Assembly: GCF_000813825.1 (NCBI RefSeq)
Contig: NZ_JWTA01000014.1
Coordinates: forward strand, 1 to 64,000
Length of the DNA: 64,000 nucleotides
Direction: 5' to 3'
Origin: Chryseobacterium taiwanense
Lineage (GTDB): Bacteria; Bacteroidota; Bacteroidia; Flavobacteriales; Weeksellaceae
Shown piece after piece: positions 38,551 to 46,812 of the stretch (positions are counted from its first letter, which is position 1; each line of letters begins with the position of its first letter). The notes under the pieces were generated by a model. That model saw only the letters and a list, made by a program, of their open reading frames with translations. It had not been told where the DNA came from and searched no databases. The position numbers were made by a program, and so were the translations under genes.

Positions 38551-38578
38551 TTGGTTTAGTTAAGACTTTGTATATTTG
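38551..38578 (+). promoter_or_regulatory. promoter of the lipoprotein gene
   Basis: TTG at 38551-38553 and TATATTTG at 38571-38578 are 17 bases apart, matching the flavobacterial TTG-N17-23-TAnnTTTG promoter. The lipoprotein gene starts 37 bases downstream. Confidence 0.65.
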
Positions 38579-38615
38579 AATTATACCAGGAATTTTCTCA
38601 AAATTTTGTTGAAAT

Positions 38616-39347
38616 ATGAAAGTTAAGTTATTCTCTATAATCCTAATCTTGTTCATTTTTTATGGTTGTAGCTTTTTAAAAACGGAATGGCGAATTGATG
38701 AGCTTTATATACAGAAAATAGAAGGTTCATCTAAAGTTATTTATAATTTTAGTGCTTGGGGAGGACTTGATTCAAATCCTCGTGGATTTATTGTTTTAGA
38801 TTCAACAGAAACTTTTCAGGTAGATGTTGAAAAGATTCTACCAATTTATCAATTATCTGATATTCCAAATAAATCTTACTTTGAAGGGATAACACATGAT
38901 TGCTATGGAACTTGCGGAGAAACATATTATGATAGTGCTCCTATTTTTAAGCCTATGAAGTTAGAAAAAATGAAAATCGAAGATATTGAATTTACAAATC
39001 GAATCTATCAGTATAAAGGTTATTCAGAACATGATAGAGGTTTGGAAAACTATGTTTTTGAAAAATTTAAAGAGACAAAAGATAGCTTATATTTTTATAA
39101 TTTAGATGATGTGGAAAGTATGGATGGACAGCATCTGAATGAATTAAAAGTGAGAAAAGGAGAGATTTACATTCAATTGGCTAAAAATAAAGACATAAAA
39201 AAAATAATTGCAGATGATGTAAGACTGAATTCAGAAACAAAAGCAGTCGAACAAATTAGACATATTGTTCTTACTCCTAAAAGTAAAATAAAAAATGACA
39301 AATTATCAGAAAGAGGAATATTCAGAGAAGTGAAAATTTCAAATTGA
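38616..39347 (+). CDS. predicted lipoprotein of unknown function
   Basis: A 243-residue protein with a lipoprotein signal (lipobox FYGC near residue 17). I do not recognise a domain. Visible features are DCYGTCGETYYDS near residue 93, with two cysteines close together, and a charged, Lys/Glu-rich C-terminal half. It has its own promoter and follows the uxaA terminator, so it is probably independent of the uronate operon. Confidence 0.7.
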   Translation: MKVKLFSIILILFIFYGCSFLKTEWRIDELYIQKIEGSSKVIYNFSAWGGLDSNPRGFIVLDSTETFQVDVEKILPIYQLSDIPNKSYFEGITHDCYGTCGETYYDSAPIFKPMKLEKMKIEDIEFTNRIYQYKGYSEHDRGLENYVFEKFKETKDSLYFYNLDDVESMDGQHLNELKVRKGEIYIQLAKNKDIKKIIADDVRLNSETKAVEQIRHIVLTPKSKIKNDKLSERGIFREVKISN

Positions 39348-39411
39348 CCTTTCTTATTTTCTTAAAACAAAAAGAGAGCTGGAGCTTTATTAGGCTTATT
39401 TAATGAAGTAT

Positions 39412-39759
39412 TTACCCTATAATAAAAGATTTTAACCCATTTTGCTTTTTGAATTCAGACCAAATTTCGATTAGTCTACTCTCATCATTACTACTGTGAG
39501 TGTCTACAGTATGCTTATTTTGAATGATACATAATGCCCAATGAATTGGTAATTGATGCTCTATAAAAAATACTCCATAATCATCTTCCAGATCATTAAG
39601 TAAGTTTACAAAATATGTATAGAAGTCATTTTTAATAATTTCTTTTTTAAAGAAATCTGTAATTAAGAGACAAACGAATTCAAAATATTTTTCTCTCAAA
39701 AATATTTTTGTATTACCATCATCACTAAATATAAATTGATTTTCTTTGATAGGAGTCAT
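39412..39759 (-). CDS. hypothetical protein, coupled to the LacI gene
   Basis: A 115-residue protein without signal or membrane segment and with no domain I recognise. It is rich in aromatic and acidic residues (LRDKYFEF-like start, ALCIIQNKHTVDTHSS in the middle). Its start codon overlaps the stop of the LacI gene by one base (TAATG), which suggests translational coupling and co-regulation. No function can be given. Confidence 0.6.
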   Translation of the reverse strand: MTPIKENQFIFSDDGNTKIFLREKYFEFVCLLITDFFKKEIIKNDFYTYFVNLLNDLEDDYGVFFIEHQLPIHWALCIIQNKHTVDTHSSNDESRLIEIWSEFKKQNGLKSFIIG

Positions 39760-40787
39760 TACTTCCTTTTAGAAGATTTTCTAATATAAATCTGCGGTTT
39801 CAAAACTACTTTTTTCTCAATAGAAACACCCGAAGAGTTGTCTTTAATACGATCAAGGAATACCTGTCCTGCCATTTGTCCCATCGTAACAGGAGTTTGA
39901 TCAACAGAACTCATGGGAAGCTCCATAAACTGGGTAAAAGGCTCATTAGAAAAACCAATAACAGCTACTTCTTCCGGAATTTTAATCTTACGCTTTTTTA
40001 ATTCCTGACAAGCACCCAATGCGGCAAAATCACTCGAAGAGAAAATAGCATCCGGAACTGATTTTTTACTCCAAAGCTTCTTTATTGCTTCAATTCCTGC
40101 ATCAATAGAACTTCCGGTAGTGATGATGTTATCCTCTTTTACAGGCAATTTATGATCAATTAAAGCTTGCTTGTAACCATTCAGACGGTTTTGATAAATT
40201 TCAAGGTTTAGATCCCCTGCAAAGTGGCAGATATTTTTATAGCCTTCATCAATCAAATGGGTTGTAGCCATATAACCTCCTCGATAATCATCTACGGTTA
40301 CCGTACTGATTCCGGGGATATCTTTCTTACGGTCAAAAAAGATAATTGGCGTATTGGAAGTACTTAAAATATTCTGAATATGTTCCGTATCCACAGTGGT
40401 TCTGGAAACAGACATAAAGATTCCGTCAACCTGAGCATTAAGTAAGGTGTTGAGATGCTTTTTCTCAATATTAACGTCTTCATGGCTCTGACAAATAATG
40501 ACATGATAGCCATAGGTAGAAAGCTCTTCTTCGATCCCGCGAATAACCGATGAAAAGAAATTGGTGTTTACGAACGGAACAATGATTCCTACATTTTTAG
40601 TTTCACCACTTTTTAGCGCTTTAGCAAGATTATTTTGCTTGTAGTTCATTTCCTTTGCGGTTTTTACTACAAGCTCTTTAGTTGCCTGGCTGATTCTCGG
40701 ATGATTGTTTAATGCCCTTGAAACGGTTGCTACACTTATGTTTAGCTTTTTTGAGATATCATAAATCGTGGCATTTTTTTTTGTCAT
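39759..40787 (-). CDS. LacI-family transcriptional regulator
   Basis: A 342-residue protein with an N-terminal LacI helix-turn-helix: TIYDISKKLNISVATVSRAL at residues 8-27, and the hinge-helix region NNLAKALKSGETKNVGIIVP near 52-71. The rest is a periplasmic-binding-protein-like sugar sensor (FFDRKKDIPG near 150, ATTHLIDEGY near 173, and GFSNEPFT near 275). It sits between uronate and xylose genes. The palindromes upstream of PL1, susC, kduI and xylA are the natural operator candidates. The effector may be a uronate intermediate or xylose; that is not visible from the sequence. Confidence 0.92.
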   Translation of the reverse strand: MTKKNATIYDISKKLNISVATVSRALNNHPRISQATKELVVKTAKEMNYKQNNLAKALKSGETKNVGIIVPFVNTNFFSSVIRGIEEELSTYGYHVIICQSHEDVNIEKKHLNTLLNAQVDGIFMSVSRTTVDTEHIQNILSTSNTPIIFFDRKKDIPGISTVTVDDYRGGYMATTHLIDEGYKNICHFAGDLNLEIYQNRLNGYKQALIDHKLPVKEDNIITTGSSIDAGIEAIKKLWSKKSVPDAIFSSSDFAALGACQELKKRKIKIPEEVAVIGFSNEPFTQFMELPMSSVDQTPVTMGQMAGQVFLDRIKDNSSGVSIEKKVVLKPQIYIRKSSKRK

Positions 40788-40890
40788 AGGTATTCTGGAC
40801 TAACGTTAAATTTCCCTTCAATACTCCTTTCAGAATAGACGTAAATTTAATCAAATTAATGATACCGATAGCCGAAAACCTGCTTTTTTA

Positions 40891-41238
40891 TCATTTTTTA
40901 TAAAGGACAATCTTTTTTTCAGGATTTTCAGTTTTTAAAACGAGCTTATCATCTTTAGCAGTCACAATTTTGAATGATCTGCTTGGAGTATTTTCCTTTT
41001 CAGAATCTTCATATTCCAAGGTTAATATTTCGCTTCCGATCAGGTAGCTTCCTGTAGTAAATGTGTTTACATCAAACGAAAATGTTTCTTTAAACTTTTT
41101 TCTGTCTAATATTTGTAAACAATATCGCTCTGTTTTTGTACAATATTTTCCGGGTTTAATTTCTTTTGTTTGTGAAAATAGAAGGTTGGAACTGAAAACT
41201 GAAAACACAATAAGACAAAAAAGTAGTGTTTTTTTCAT
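40891..41238 (-). CDS. small secreted hypothetical protein
   Basis: A 115-residue protein with a clear signal peptide (about 23 residues, ending LLFSQ). The mature part has two cysteines in KYCTKTERYCLQILDRKKF and is otherwise beta-prone and Lys-rich. No family is recognised. It is separate from its neighbours and is transcribed toward the LacI gene's start, with about 100 bases between the two genes. Confidence 0.65.
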   Translation of the reverse strand: MKKTLLFCLIVFSVFSSNLLFSQTKEIKPGKYCTKTERYCLQILDRKKFKETFSFDVNTFTTGSYLIGSEILTLEYEDSEKENTPSRSFKIVTAKDDKLVLKTENPEKKIVLYKK

Positions 41239-41409
41239 ATGCTAATGGGATATTTTAAATAATTTCCAAGTTTAAGAATTTTCTTTTAAAATTTTGTGAA
41301 ATAATTTGAAAATTTAATAAAAAATTAAGTGAAAGTGGTTTGTTCTTCATATTTGGTACTCTTTTTTTATCTTTTTGAAATTGATGTGTTTATATTCTAA
41401 ATTTTATTC

Positions 41410-41434
41410 TTGTCATTCCGTAGGAATCTAGGTT
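41410..41434. repeat. palindromic repeat family C, partial copy
   Basis: TTGTCATTCCGTAGGAATCT matches the left end of the element at 10184-10276. Only half of the palindrome is present. Confidence 0.45.
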
Positions 41435-41437
41435 CAT

Positions 41438-41989
41438 TTATGTAAATGATTTAGAGATTTTCCATTCTTCTTGATTGATTTGGAATAGTTCCATTTCTTT
41501 ATGGTTAAAAATCACTTTTCGGCCTAATTGCATTCCATTTTTAAGGGCGACTTTTTTAGAGTTTTCGTTTTCAGAAAAGATTATAGAAACGAGCCTGTCA
41601 TGAAAGTTATTTTCAAAAGCAAAATCTTTGCATTTTTTTGCGGCTTCATAGGCAAAACCTTGCATTCTGTACTGAGGAAGAATTGAGTAGGCAATTTCAA
41701 GTTCAAAGGAATTATCAATTTCTCTCACTAAAAGTCCACTTTGTCCGATGATTTTATCATGTTCTTTGGAAACTAAAATATTTTGTCCACCAAGATTATT
41801 TTCATACCTGTAAAAAGTCCATTCAAACCATTTTGCACATCTTTCTTCTGGAGTTTTAAATTCATCCATTCCAAGAAGTTTTGTGGTATTGTCATCTTTG
41901 AATAAATCTTTCCATATTTCAAAATCGGAATTTTCAAGTTTTCTGAATTGTAGCCTTTCAGTGTCTTGATTTATTAAGAGAAATTTCAT
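41438..41989 (-). CDS. GNAT-family N-acetyltransferase (RimJ/RimL type)
   Basis: A 183-residue protein from the ATG of MKFLLINQDTERLQFRKL; a TTG start nine codons earlier lies inside a -7 promoter box and is unlikely. The fold is that of RimJ/RimL acetyltransferases: ERLQFRKLENSDFEIW at the start, LEIAYSILPQYRMQGFAYEA near residue 105 (acetyl-CoA site), and IIFSENENSKKVALKNGMQ near 142. It probably transfers acetyl from acetyl-CoA to an amine; the substrate is unknown. It is separated from the xylose genes by a terminator and its own promoter. Confidence 0.82.
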   Translation of the reverse strand: MKFLLINQDTERLQFRKLENSDFEIWKDLFKDDNTTKLLGMDEFKTPEERCAKWFEWTFYRYENNLGGQNILVSKEHDKIIGQSGLLVREIDNSFELEIAYSILPQYRMQGFAYEAAKKCKDFAFENNFHDRLVSIIFSENENSKKVALKNGMQLGRKVIFNHKEMELFQINQEEWKISKSFT

Positions 41990-42013
41990 GCCGTTTTTTG
42001 GTGAATATTTATT

Positions 42014-42021
42014 CAAAAATA
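42014..42021 (-). promoter_or_regulatory. -7 box of the acetyltransferase gene
   Basis: On the minus strand TATTTTTG matches TAnnTTTG and ends 24 bases before the ATG at 41989. It supports that ATG over the upstream TTG. Confidence 0.5.
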
Positions 42022-42061
42022 AGCAAATCCAAGAAAAAATTGGATGTAGAACAATATAAAA

Positions 42062-42084
42062 AGAGCATCAAAATCTGATGCTCT
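42062..42084 (-). terminator. intrinsic terminator of the xylA-symporter operon
   Basis: AGAGCATCA and TGATGCTCT form a nine-base-pair stem with a five-base loop; on the minus strand it is followed by TTTTTAT. It lies about 30 bases after the symporter stop. Confidence 0.85.
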
Positions 42085-42113
42085 CAATTTAAATGATGAT
42101 ATGAAAAAAATAA

Positions 42114-43535
42114 TTACTGTTTCCAGAATTTTTCGATTTGTTCCAGAGATTTACCCTTCGTTTCGGGTACCCATTTCCAGACAAATACTAAAGACAGAAC
42201 ACTCATTACACCATAAAAGCCATACGTGAATGCTCCACTGAATTCCATCATAAAAGGATACGTTGAAGAAATCAGATAATTGGCTGCCCATTGAGCGGCA
42301 ACAGCAATAGCAATAGCTCCTCCACGTATTTTATTAGGGAAAATCTCAGAGATCAATACCCAACAAATCGGTCCCCAAGACATCATGAATGATGCCGTGT
42401 AAAGAATGATAAATATTAAAGTTGCGATACCAATGATATGCAAATAAGAGAAGATCGCAATCGCAAACATTCCGATAGCCATTCCGATAGAACCGACAAT
42501 CAAAAGAGGTTTTCTTCCCCATTTATCCACTGTGAAAATGGCAATGACGGTAAAAACTACATTCACAAGTCCCATCACTACAGTTTGCAGCATTGATGCA
42601 TCTTTGTGAACACCCATGCTTTCAAAGATTCTCGGAGCGTAATACAATGCTACGTTGATTCCTACAAACTGTTGAAAAACTGATAATAAGATTCCTATGA
42701 CAATGACTGTTTTTCCAAAAGCAAAAATTTCGCTTTTAGCTTCTGCTACGGTTCCTTTGATCTCTGCGAAAATTTCTTTAGCACGATCCTGTCCGTTAAT
42801 CTTTGTCAGAATTTGTAAAGCTTCTTCATCTTTTTTAATAAAAGTAAGATAACGCGGAGTTTCAGGAACAAAGAATAATAAGATTCCGAATAGAGCAGAA
42901 GGAATCGTTAATGATAAAAACATATATCTCCATCCGATTTCATTGATCCATTCTACCGTTTGTCCGCTTGCTATTCCCCAGTTCACAAAATAAACGACCA
43001 ACATTCCGAATATAATGGCAAACTGATTCAGAGAAACCAATCTTCCGCGAATTTCGGCAGGAGCAATTTCTCCAATATACATCGGGCAGACTGCAGAAGC
43101 AAGACCTACACCAATTCCTCCGATAATTCGATAAAAATTGAAAGCCAGTAAAACACCCATAGAATGTTCACCTTGCTTAAAAAATAAAAATTCAGGATAA
43201 GCGGCTCCTAAAGCACTGATGAAAAATAGGAAAGCAGCCAACATCAAAGACTTTTTTCTTCCTAATTTAGTTGAAAAGTAGCCTGAAATAGCTCCTCCAA
43301 TGATAGATCCGATCAATGCACTTGATATCGTTGCTCCATGTGCCAATGAACTTAAACCCAAAGGAATAATAAGATATTCCTGAATCGATTTTTCAGCTCC
43401 TGAAATCACAGCAGTATCATATCCGAACAGTAGTCCTCCCAAAGTCGCAACCAAAGTCAGTACGGTAACGTACACCATGTTGATCTGAGCTTTTGTTTCC
43501 GAAGAATACTGAGGTCCAGAATCAATTATTTGCAT
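42114..43535 (-). CDS. xylE: sugar:proton symporter, XylE-like MFS
   Basis: A 473-residue inner-membrane protein with 12 predicted membrane segments and all sugar-porter signatures: GYDTAVISGA near residue 40, LGRKKSLML near 89, GEIAPAEIRGRLVSLNQ near 155, VPETPRYLTF near 222, QQFVGINVALYYAPRIF near 288, KWGRKPLLIVG near 336, and PETKGKSLEQIE at the end. The QQFVGIN segment is typical of xylose and hexose porters. Following xylA by 59 bases, it most likely imports xylose, with arabinose or glucose as alternatives. Confidence 0.88.
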   Translation of the reverse strand: MQIIDSGPQYSSETKAQINMVYVTVLTLVATLGGLLFGYDTAVISGAEKSIQEYLIIPLGLSSLAHGATISSALIGSIIGGAISGYFSTKLGRKKSLMLAAFLFFISALGAAYPEFLFFKQGEHSMGVLLAFNFYRIIGGIGVGLASAVCPMYIGEIAPAEIRGRLVSLNQFAIIFGMLVVYFVNWGIASGQTVEWINEIGWRYMFLSLTIPSALFGILLFFVPETPRYLTFIKKDEEALQILTKINGQDRAKEIFAEIKGTVAEAKSEIFAFGKTVIVIGILLSVFQQFVGINVALYYAPRIFESMGVHKDASMLQTVVMGLVNVVFTVIAIFTVDKWGRKPLLIVGSIGMAIGMFAIAIFSYLHIIGIATLIFIILYTASFMMSWGPICWVLISEIFPNKIRGGAIAIAVAAQWAANYLISSTYPFMMEFSGAFTYGFYGVMSVLSLVFVWKWVPETKGKSLEQIEKFWKQ

Positions 43536-43594
43536 AGTTTCATATAGTTTTAATTATAATTAATTTGTGTTTAATTTAAAATTAGTTAAATATT

Positions 43595-44923
43595 TTATAA
43601 GTATTGATTGATCAGGCTTTCCAAATATTCCTGCTTTCCGCTTTCTCTTCCTACTTCTCCAAGACCTTCTGCATGAGACGCTAAATCGGTTAAAGCAAGT
43701 TTTCCTTCTTCAAAATCTTTTCCTTTTCCGCTGTCAAAAGAAGAATATCTGTTCGTTCTGATTTCAGAATATTTTGATTTTTCTAAAATTGCATCTGCCG
43801 CAAGGAATGCTCTGGCAAAATTGTCCATTCCGCTGATGTGAGCAATGAAAATATCTTCCAGATCCGTTGAGTTTCTTCTGATTTTAGCATCGAAATTTAC
43901 TCCACCACCTTGGAAACCTCCGGCTTGAATAATTACCAACATCGCCTGAGTCATTTCGTATAGATCAACTGGGAATTGGTCGGTGTCCCAACCGTTCTGA
44001 TAATCTCCTCTGTTCGCATCAATACTTCCCAACACATTATTGTCTGCAGCTACCTGAAGTTCATGTTCAAAAGTATGTTGAGCTAAAGTCGCGTGGTTAA
44101 CTTCCAAATTAAGTTTGAAATCATTTAATAAATCATACTGACGAAGGAAATTTAAACACGTTGCAGCATCAAAATCATACTGGTGTTTTGTAGGTTCCAT
44201 CGGTTTAGGCTCGATAAAGAAAGTTCCCGTAAAACCTTGTGAACGCGCATAATCTTTAGCCATATGTAAAAACTTGGCCATGTGTTCCTGCTCACGTTTC
44301 ATATCCGTATTAAGCAAAGACATATATCCTTCACGACCACCCCAAAACACGTAATTTTCTCCGCCTAATTTAATAGTAGCGTCCAAAGCGTTTTTCACCT
44401 GACCTCCTGTATAAGCCAATACATCAAAAGATGGGTTGGTTGCAGCACCATTCATGAATCTTGCATTGGAAAAGCAATTGGAAGTTCCCCATAGTAATTT
44501 TACGCCGGAAGCAGCCTGTTTTTCCTTAGCATAATCAGTGATGAATTCTAATCTTTTAGTAGACTCTACGAAATTATCCGCCTCGTCAATCAGATCATAA
44601 TCGTGGAAGCAGTAGTAAGGAACGCCTAGTTTTGTGAAAAACTCAAACGCAGCATCCATCTTTTCTGTAGCTCTTTGTTTAGCGTCACTTGCCGTTAACC
44701 AGTCAAATTGCTGTGTTCCCACTCCGAACGGATCTCCGCCGGTTGCACAGAACGTATGCCAGTATGCCGTTGCAAATTTGAAATATTCTTTCATTGTCTT
44801 TCCACGGACAATTCTATTCTCATCATAAAATTTAAAAGCCAAAGGATTGTCAGATTCTCTTCCCTCAAACTGTACTTTTCCTATCCCTTTGAAGTATTCT
44901 TTGTTACCAATTGTAATTGCCAT
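43595..44923 (-). CDS. xylA: xylose isomerase
   Basis: A 442-residue protein, the length of the class II enzyme. Active-site motifs are [14 protein letters not shown] near residue 51, YCFHDYDL near 99 (catalytic His), [15 protein letters not shown] near 230 (metal-binding Glu), [18 protein letters not shown] near 270 and [17 protein letters not shown] near 295. It converts D-xylose to D-xylulose. A perfect LacI-type palindrome lies 40 bases upstream of the start. Xylulokinase, the next step, is not in this window. Confidence 0.96.
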   Translation of the reverse strand: MAITIGNKEYFKGIGKVQFEGRESDNPLAFKFYDENRIVRGKTMKEYFKFATAYWHTFCATGGDPFGVGTQQFDWLTASDAKQRATEKMDAAFEFFTKLGVPYYCFHDYDLIDEADNFVESTKRLEFITDYAKEKQAASGVKLLWGTSNCFSNARFMNGAATNPSFDVLAYTGGQVKNALDATIKLGGENYVFWGGREGYMSLLNTDMKREQEHMAKFLHMAKDYARSQGFTGTFFIEPKPMEPTKHQYDFDAATCLNFLRQYDLLNDFKLNLEVNHATLAQHTFEHELQVAADNNVLGSIDANRGDYQNGWDTDQFPVDLYEMTQAMLVIIQAGGFQGGGVNFDAKIRRNSTDLEDIFIAHISGMDNFARAFLAADAILEKSKYSEIRTNRYSSFDSGKGKDFEEGKLALTDLASHAEGLGEVGRESGKQEYLESLINQYL

Positions 44924-44962
44924 TATATTTTAATTTGTTTTAAATTTCTTTTTAAACTGCAA

Positions 44963-44980
44963 AATGCAATCGATTGCATT
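44963..44980. promoter_or_regulatory. perfect LacI-family operator palindrome upstream of xylA
   Basis: AATGCAATCGATTGCATT is an 18-base perfect palindrome ending 40 bases before the xylA start on the minus strand. It is the best example of the TGCAATCGATTGCA motif also found at 3652, 27775 and 28460, and lies about 4 kb from the LacI gene. Confidence 0.8.
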
Positions 44981-45328
44981 TTTGAAGCGAATTTTTCCGA
45001 AAACTTATGTTGTACTACGTAATGATTTTTGGAAATTCTAGGACTTACTTATTTATCAATATCATTTATTAATTAAAAGGGTTGTTTTATTAATAAATGA
45101 GTGTCTCTAAATGTAATAATTTTATATAATATGCAATGGAAATTTTTATATATCTTATTTTTTATGATAAGGGTAGGTGTATTTCTTTATTTAGTAGCGT
45201 ATTGAAAGTTTTTTTATGATGATAATTTTAAGATAAAAATTAATTTTTTTTGTTTTTAAGTATATTTTATTTCCCGAAAATTGCAGTCAACAAACTTTTT
45301 TAATGAGTGAACTAAATCTTATGAAAGA

Positions 45329-45361
45329 TTGTAGTGATTTTCCTTAAAAATTCTATTTTTG
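45329..45361 (+). promoter_or_regulatory. promoter of the DUF434-SDR-tRNA-like transcript
   Basis: TTG at 45329-45331 and TATTTTTG at 45354-45361 are 22 bases apart, matching the flavobacterial promoter. The -7 box ends three bases before the ATG at 45365, so the mRNA would be nearly leaderless, unless translation starts at a later ATG. Confidence 0.6.
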
Positions 45362-45364
45362 AGT

Positions 45365-46078
45365 ATGAATAACAGAAACCGTGGAAAAAATACAGGAGAT
45401 GACACGCTGTTTGGAACCGGAAAACAAATTGATAAATTAAAATCGGCAGTTCAGGACATGCAGTATTTGCTGAGCCGTGATTACGCTGAAAAAGCTTCTT
45501 CCGAACTTGTAGGAAATAGATACAGACTGAAAACCCGACAAATTCAGTCGGTTCGTGGAGCTTCTGCTTCTAATGCTCAGATTCAAAATAGAAAATCTAA
45601 ACAACTGGAGGTTTCGGAGCTGGAAAATACAACCATTTATTTGGATGGTTTTAATGTGTTGATCCTGTTGGAAAGTCTGCTGTCGGAAGCCTATATTTTT
45701 CAGGGCTTAGACGGTTGTTTTCGTGATCTGTCAGAAGTTCACGGAACTTACAAAAGAGTCAATCAAACTTTTTCTGCAATAGAACTGATTGCAAAATTTT
45801 ATCAAAATTCTAAAGTCCAAAAGATTGTTTGGATCTTTGATAAACCCGTTTCCAATAGTGGGAGAATTAAACAAACCATTCTTGACTTTGCAACGGAAAA
45901 TAATTTCAACTGGGAAGTAGATTTAGAATTCAATCCGGATAAATTTTTAGTGGAAAATGCTGAAATCGTGGTTTCTTCCGATGCCTGGATTTTAGATCAT
46001 TGTAAAAATTGGTTTAATCTGATTCAATATGTAATGGATGAGGAAAAGCTTGCCGTTAATCTCATAAAAATGTTTTAA
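45365..46078 (+). CDS. DUF434 domain-containing protein
   Basis: A 237-residue protein from the first ATG; a TTG two codons earlier overlaps the -7 box. An N-terminal helical, basic segment (residues 1-75, the DUF434 region) is followed by an alpha/beta domain with TIYLDGFNVLILLESLL near residue 90, KIVWIFDKPVSNSGRIKQTI near 157 and VVSSDAWILDHC near 207. The spaced aspartates resemble PIN/NYN-type or Toprim-like nucleases, so a nucleic-acid role is plausible but unproven. It leads a run with an unknown gene (2-base gap), a zinc-ribbon SDR and four tRNA-like genes. Confidence 0.78.
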   Translation: MNNRNRGKNTGDDTLFGTGKQIDKLKSAVQDMQYLLSRDYAEKASSELVGNRYRLKTRQIQSVRGASASNAQIQNRKSKQLEVSELENTTIYLDGFNVLILLESLLSEAYIFQGLDGCFRDLSEVHGTYKRVNQTFSAIELIAKFYQNSKVQKIVWIFDKPVSNSGRIKQTILDFATENNFNWEVDLEFNPDKFLVENAEIVVSSDAWILDHCKNWFNLIQYVMDEEKLAVNLIKMF

Positions 46079-46080
46079 AA

Positions 46081-46731
46081 ATGAATCTTTTCGAAAAATA
46101 TATTCCCTTATTTTCTGAAGGTTGGAAAGAAAAATATCAAGCTATTTTGGAAACTGAACATGTAGAGGCTTTACATAAAAATACTCAGGATTTTCAGCAG
46201 AAAATTTCAGATTGGGAACTTCCTTATTTTAATGAAGAAATAAAGATTGACAGAAAAGAAAGCTTCAATCTGTTTCTGGATATTTTTAAAAGTGAAGAAC
46301 CGGAAGAAATTAAAATTCAAAAATTAGAAGAAATTCCATTTGAACACTGGCTGAATATCTTAGGGCAAAGATTGACTTCGGCAAGTATTCGAGATGAAAG
46401 CACCATTCCCCCTTTAAGAAAAACTCTGATTGAGGCTTGTCAGCAACCCTTCAATGATGAAATTACCATTGCGCAAAGAGCTTGGGAAAAACACGTGGGA
46501 AGAATGGATGATCAGTTTTGGGGTGAAGTGAAAGGAAACAATCAGCAGAAACAGGAAAAAGTAATGGAGAAAATCAATTTCATCTTAGATAATAAAACAT
46601 GGTGGAATTTATTCTTTCATTATAAACACGAACTGGTTTTTGAAGTACGTGAAAAAGACGGTCACGGAATCCGTTGGAGTCATGGCGGAAAGCATTTAAT
46701 CGGTTTTCTTGAAGTTTTTATGAATGAATGA
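46081..46731 (+). CDS. hypothetical protein of the DUF434-SDR run
   Basis: A 216-residue soluble protein that I do not recognise. It is mostly helical and acidic. A compact C-terminal stretch, NKTWWNLFFHYKHELVFEV followed by DGHGIRWSHGGKHLIGF, is rich in His and Trp and may bind metal or RNA. Its start is two bases after the DUF434 stop, so it is co-translated with it. It lies in a run that ends in tRNA-like genes, so an RNA-linked role is possible, but this is inferred only from the neighbours. Confidence 0.65.
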   Translation: MNLFEKYIPLFSEGWKEKYQAILETEHVEALHKNTQDFQQKISDWELPYFNEEIKIDRKESFNLFLDIFKSEEPEEIKIQKLEEIPFEHWLNILGQRLTSASIRDESTIPPLRKTLIEACQQPFNDEITIAQRAWEKHVGRMDDQFWGEVKGNNQQKQEKVMEKINFILDNKTWWNLFFHYKHELVFEVREKDGHGIRWSHGGKHLIGFLEVFMNE

Positions 46732-46812
46732 AATGAGATTGAAAATATTTTTTCTGTACGTAAAAACATTGCGTACTGCTCCGATAATTTTGCATGAGTA
46801 AAATAAAAAGCA

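Larger units (their letters stand above)
44924..45364. promoter_or_regulatory. divergent intergenic region between xylA and DUF434 genes
   Basis: A 441-base AT-rich region without a supportable gene. It contains the xylA operator at 44963-44980 and the promoter of the DUF434 gene at 45329-45361. The middle part shows nothing beyond AT-rich sequence. Confidence 0.6.

Noticed and set aside
43595-44923. A complete xylose operon with xylulokinase
   Set aside because: Only the isomerase and symporter genes are present; no FGGY kinase gene lies in the window.
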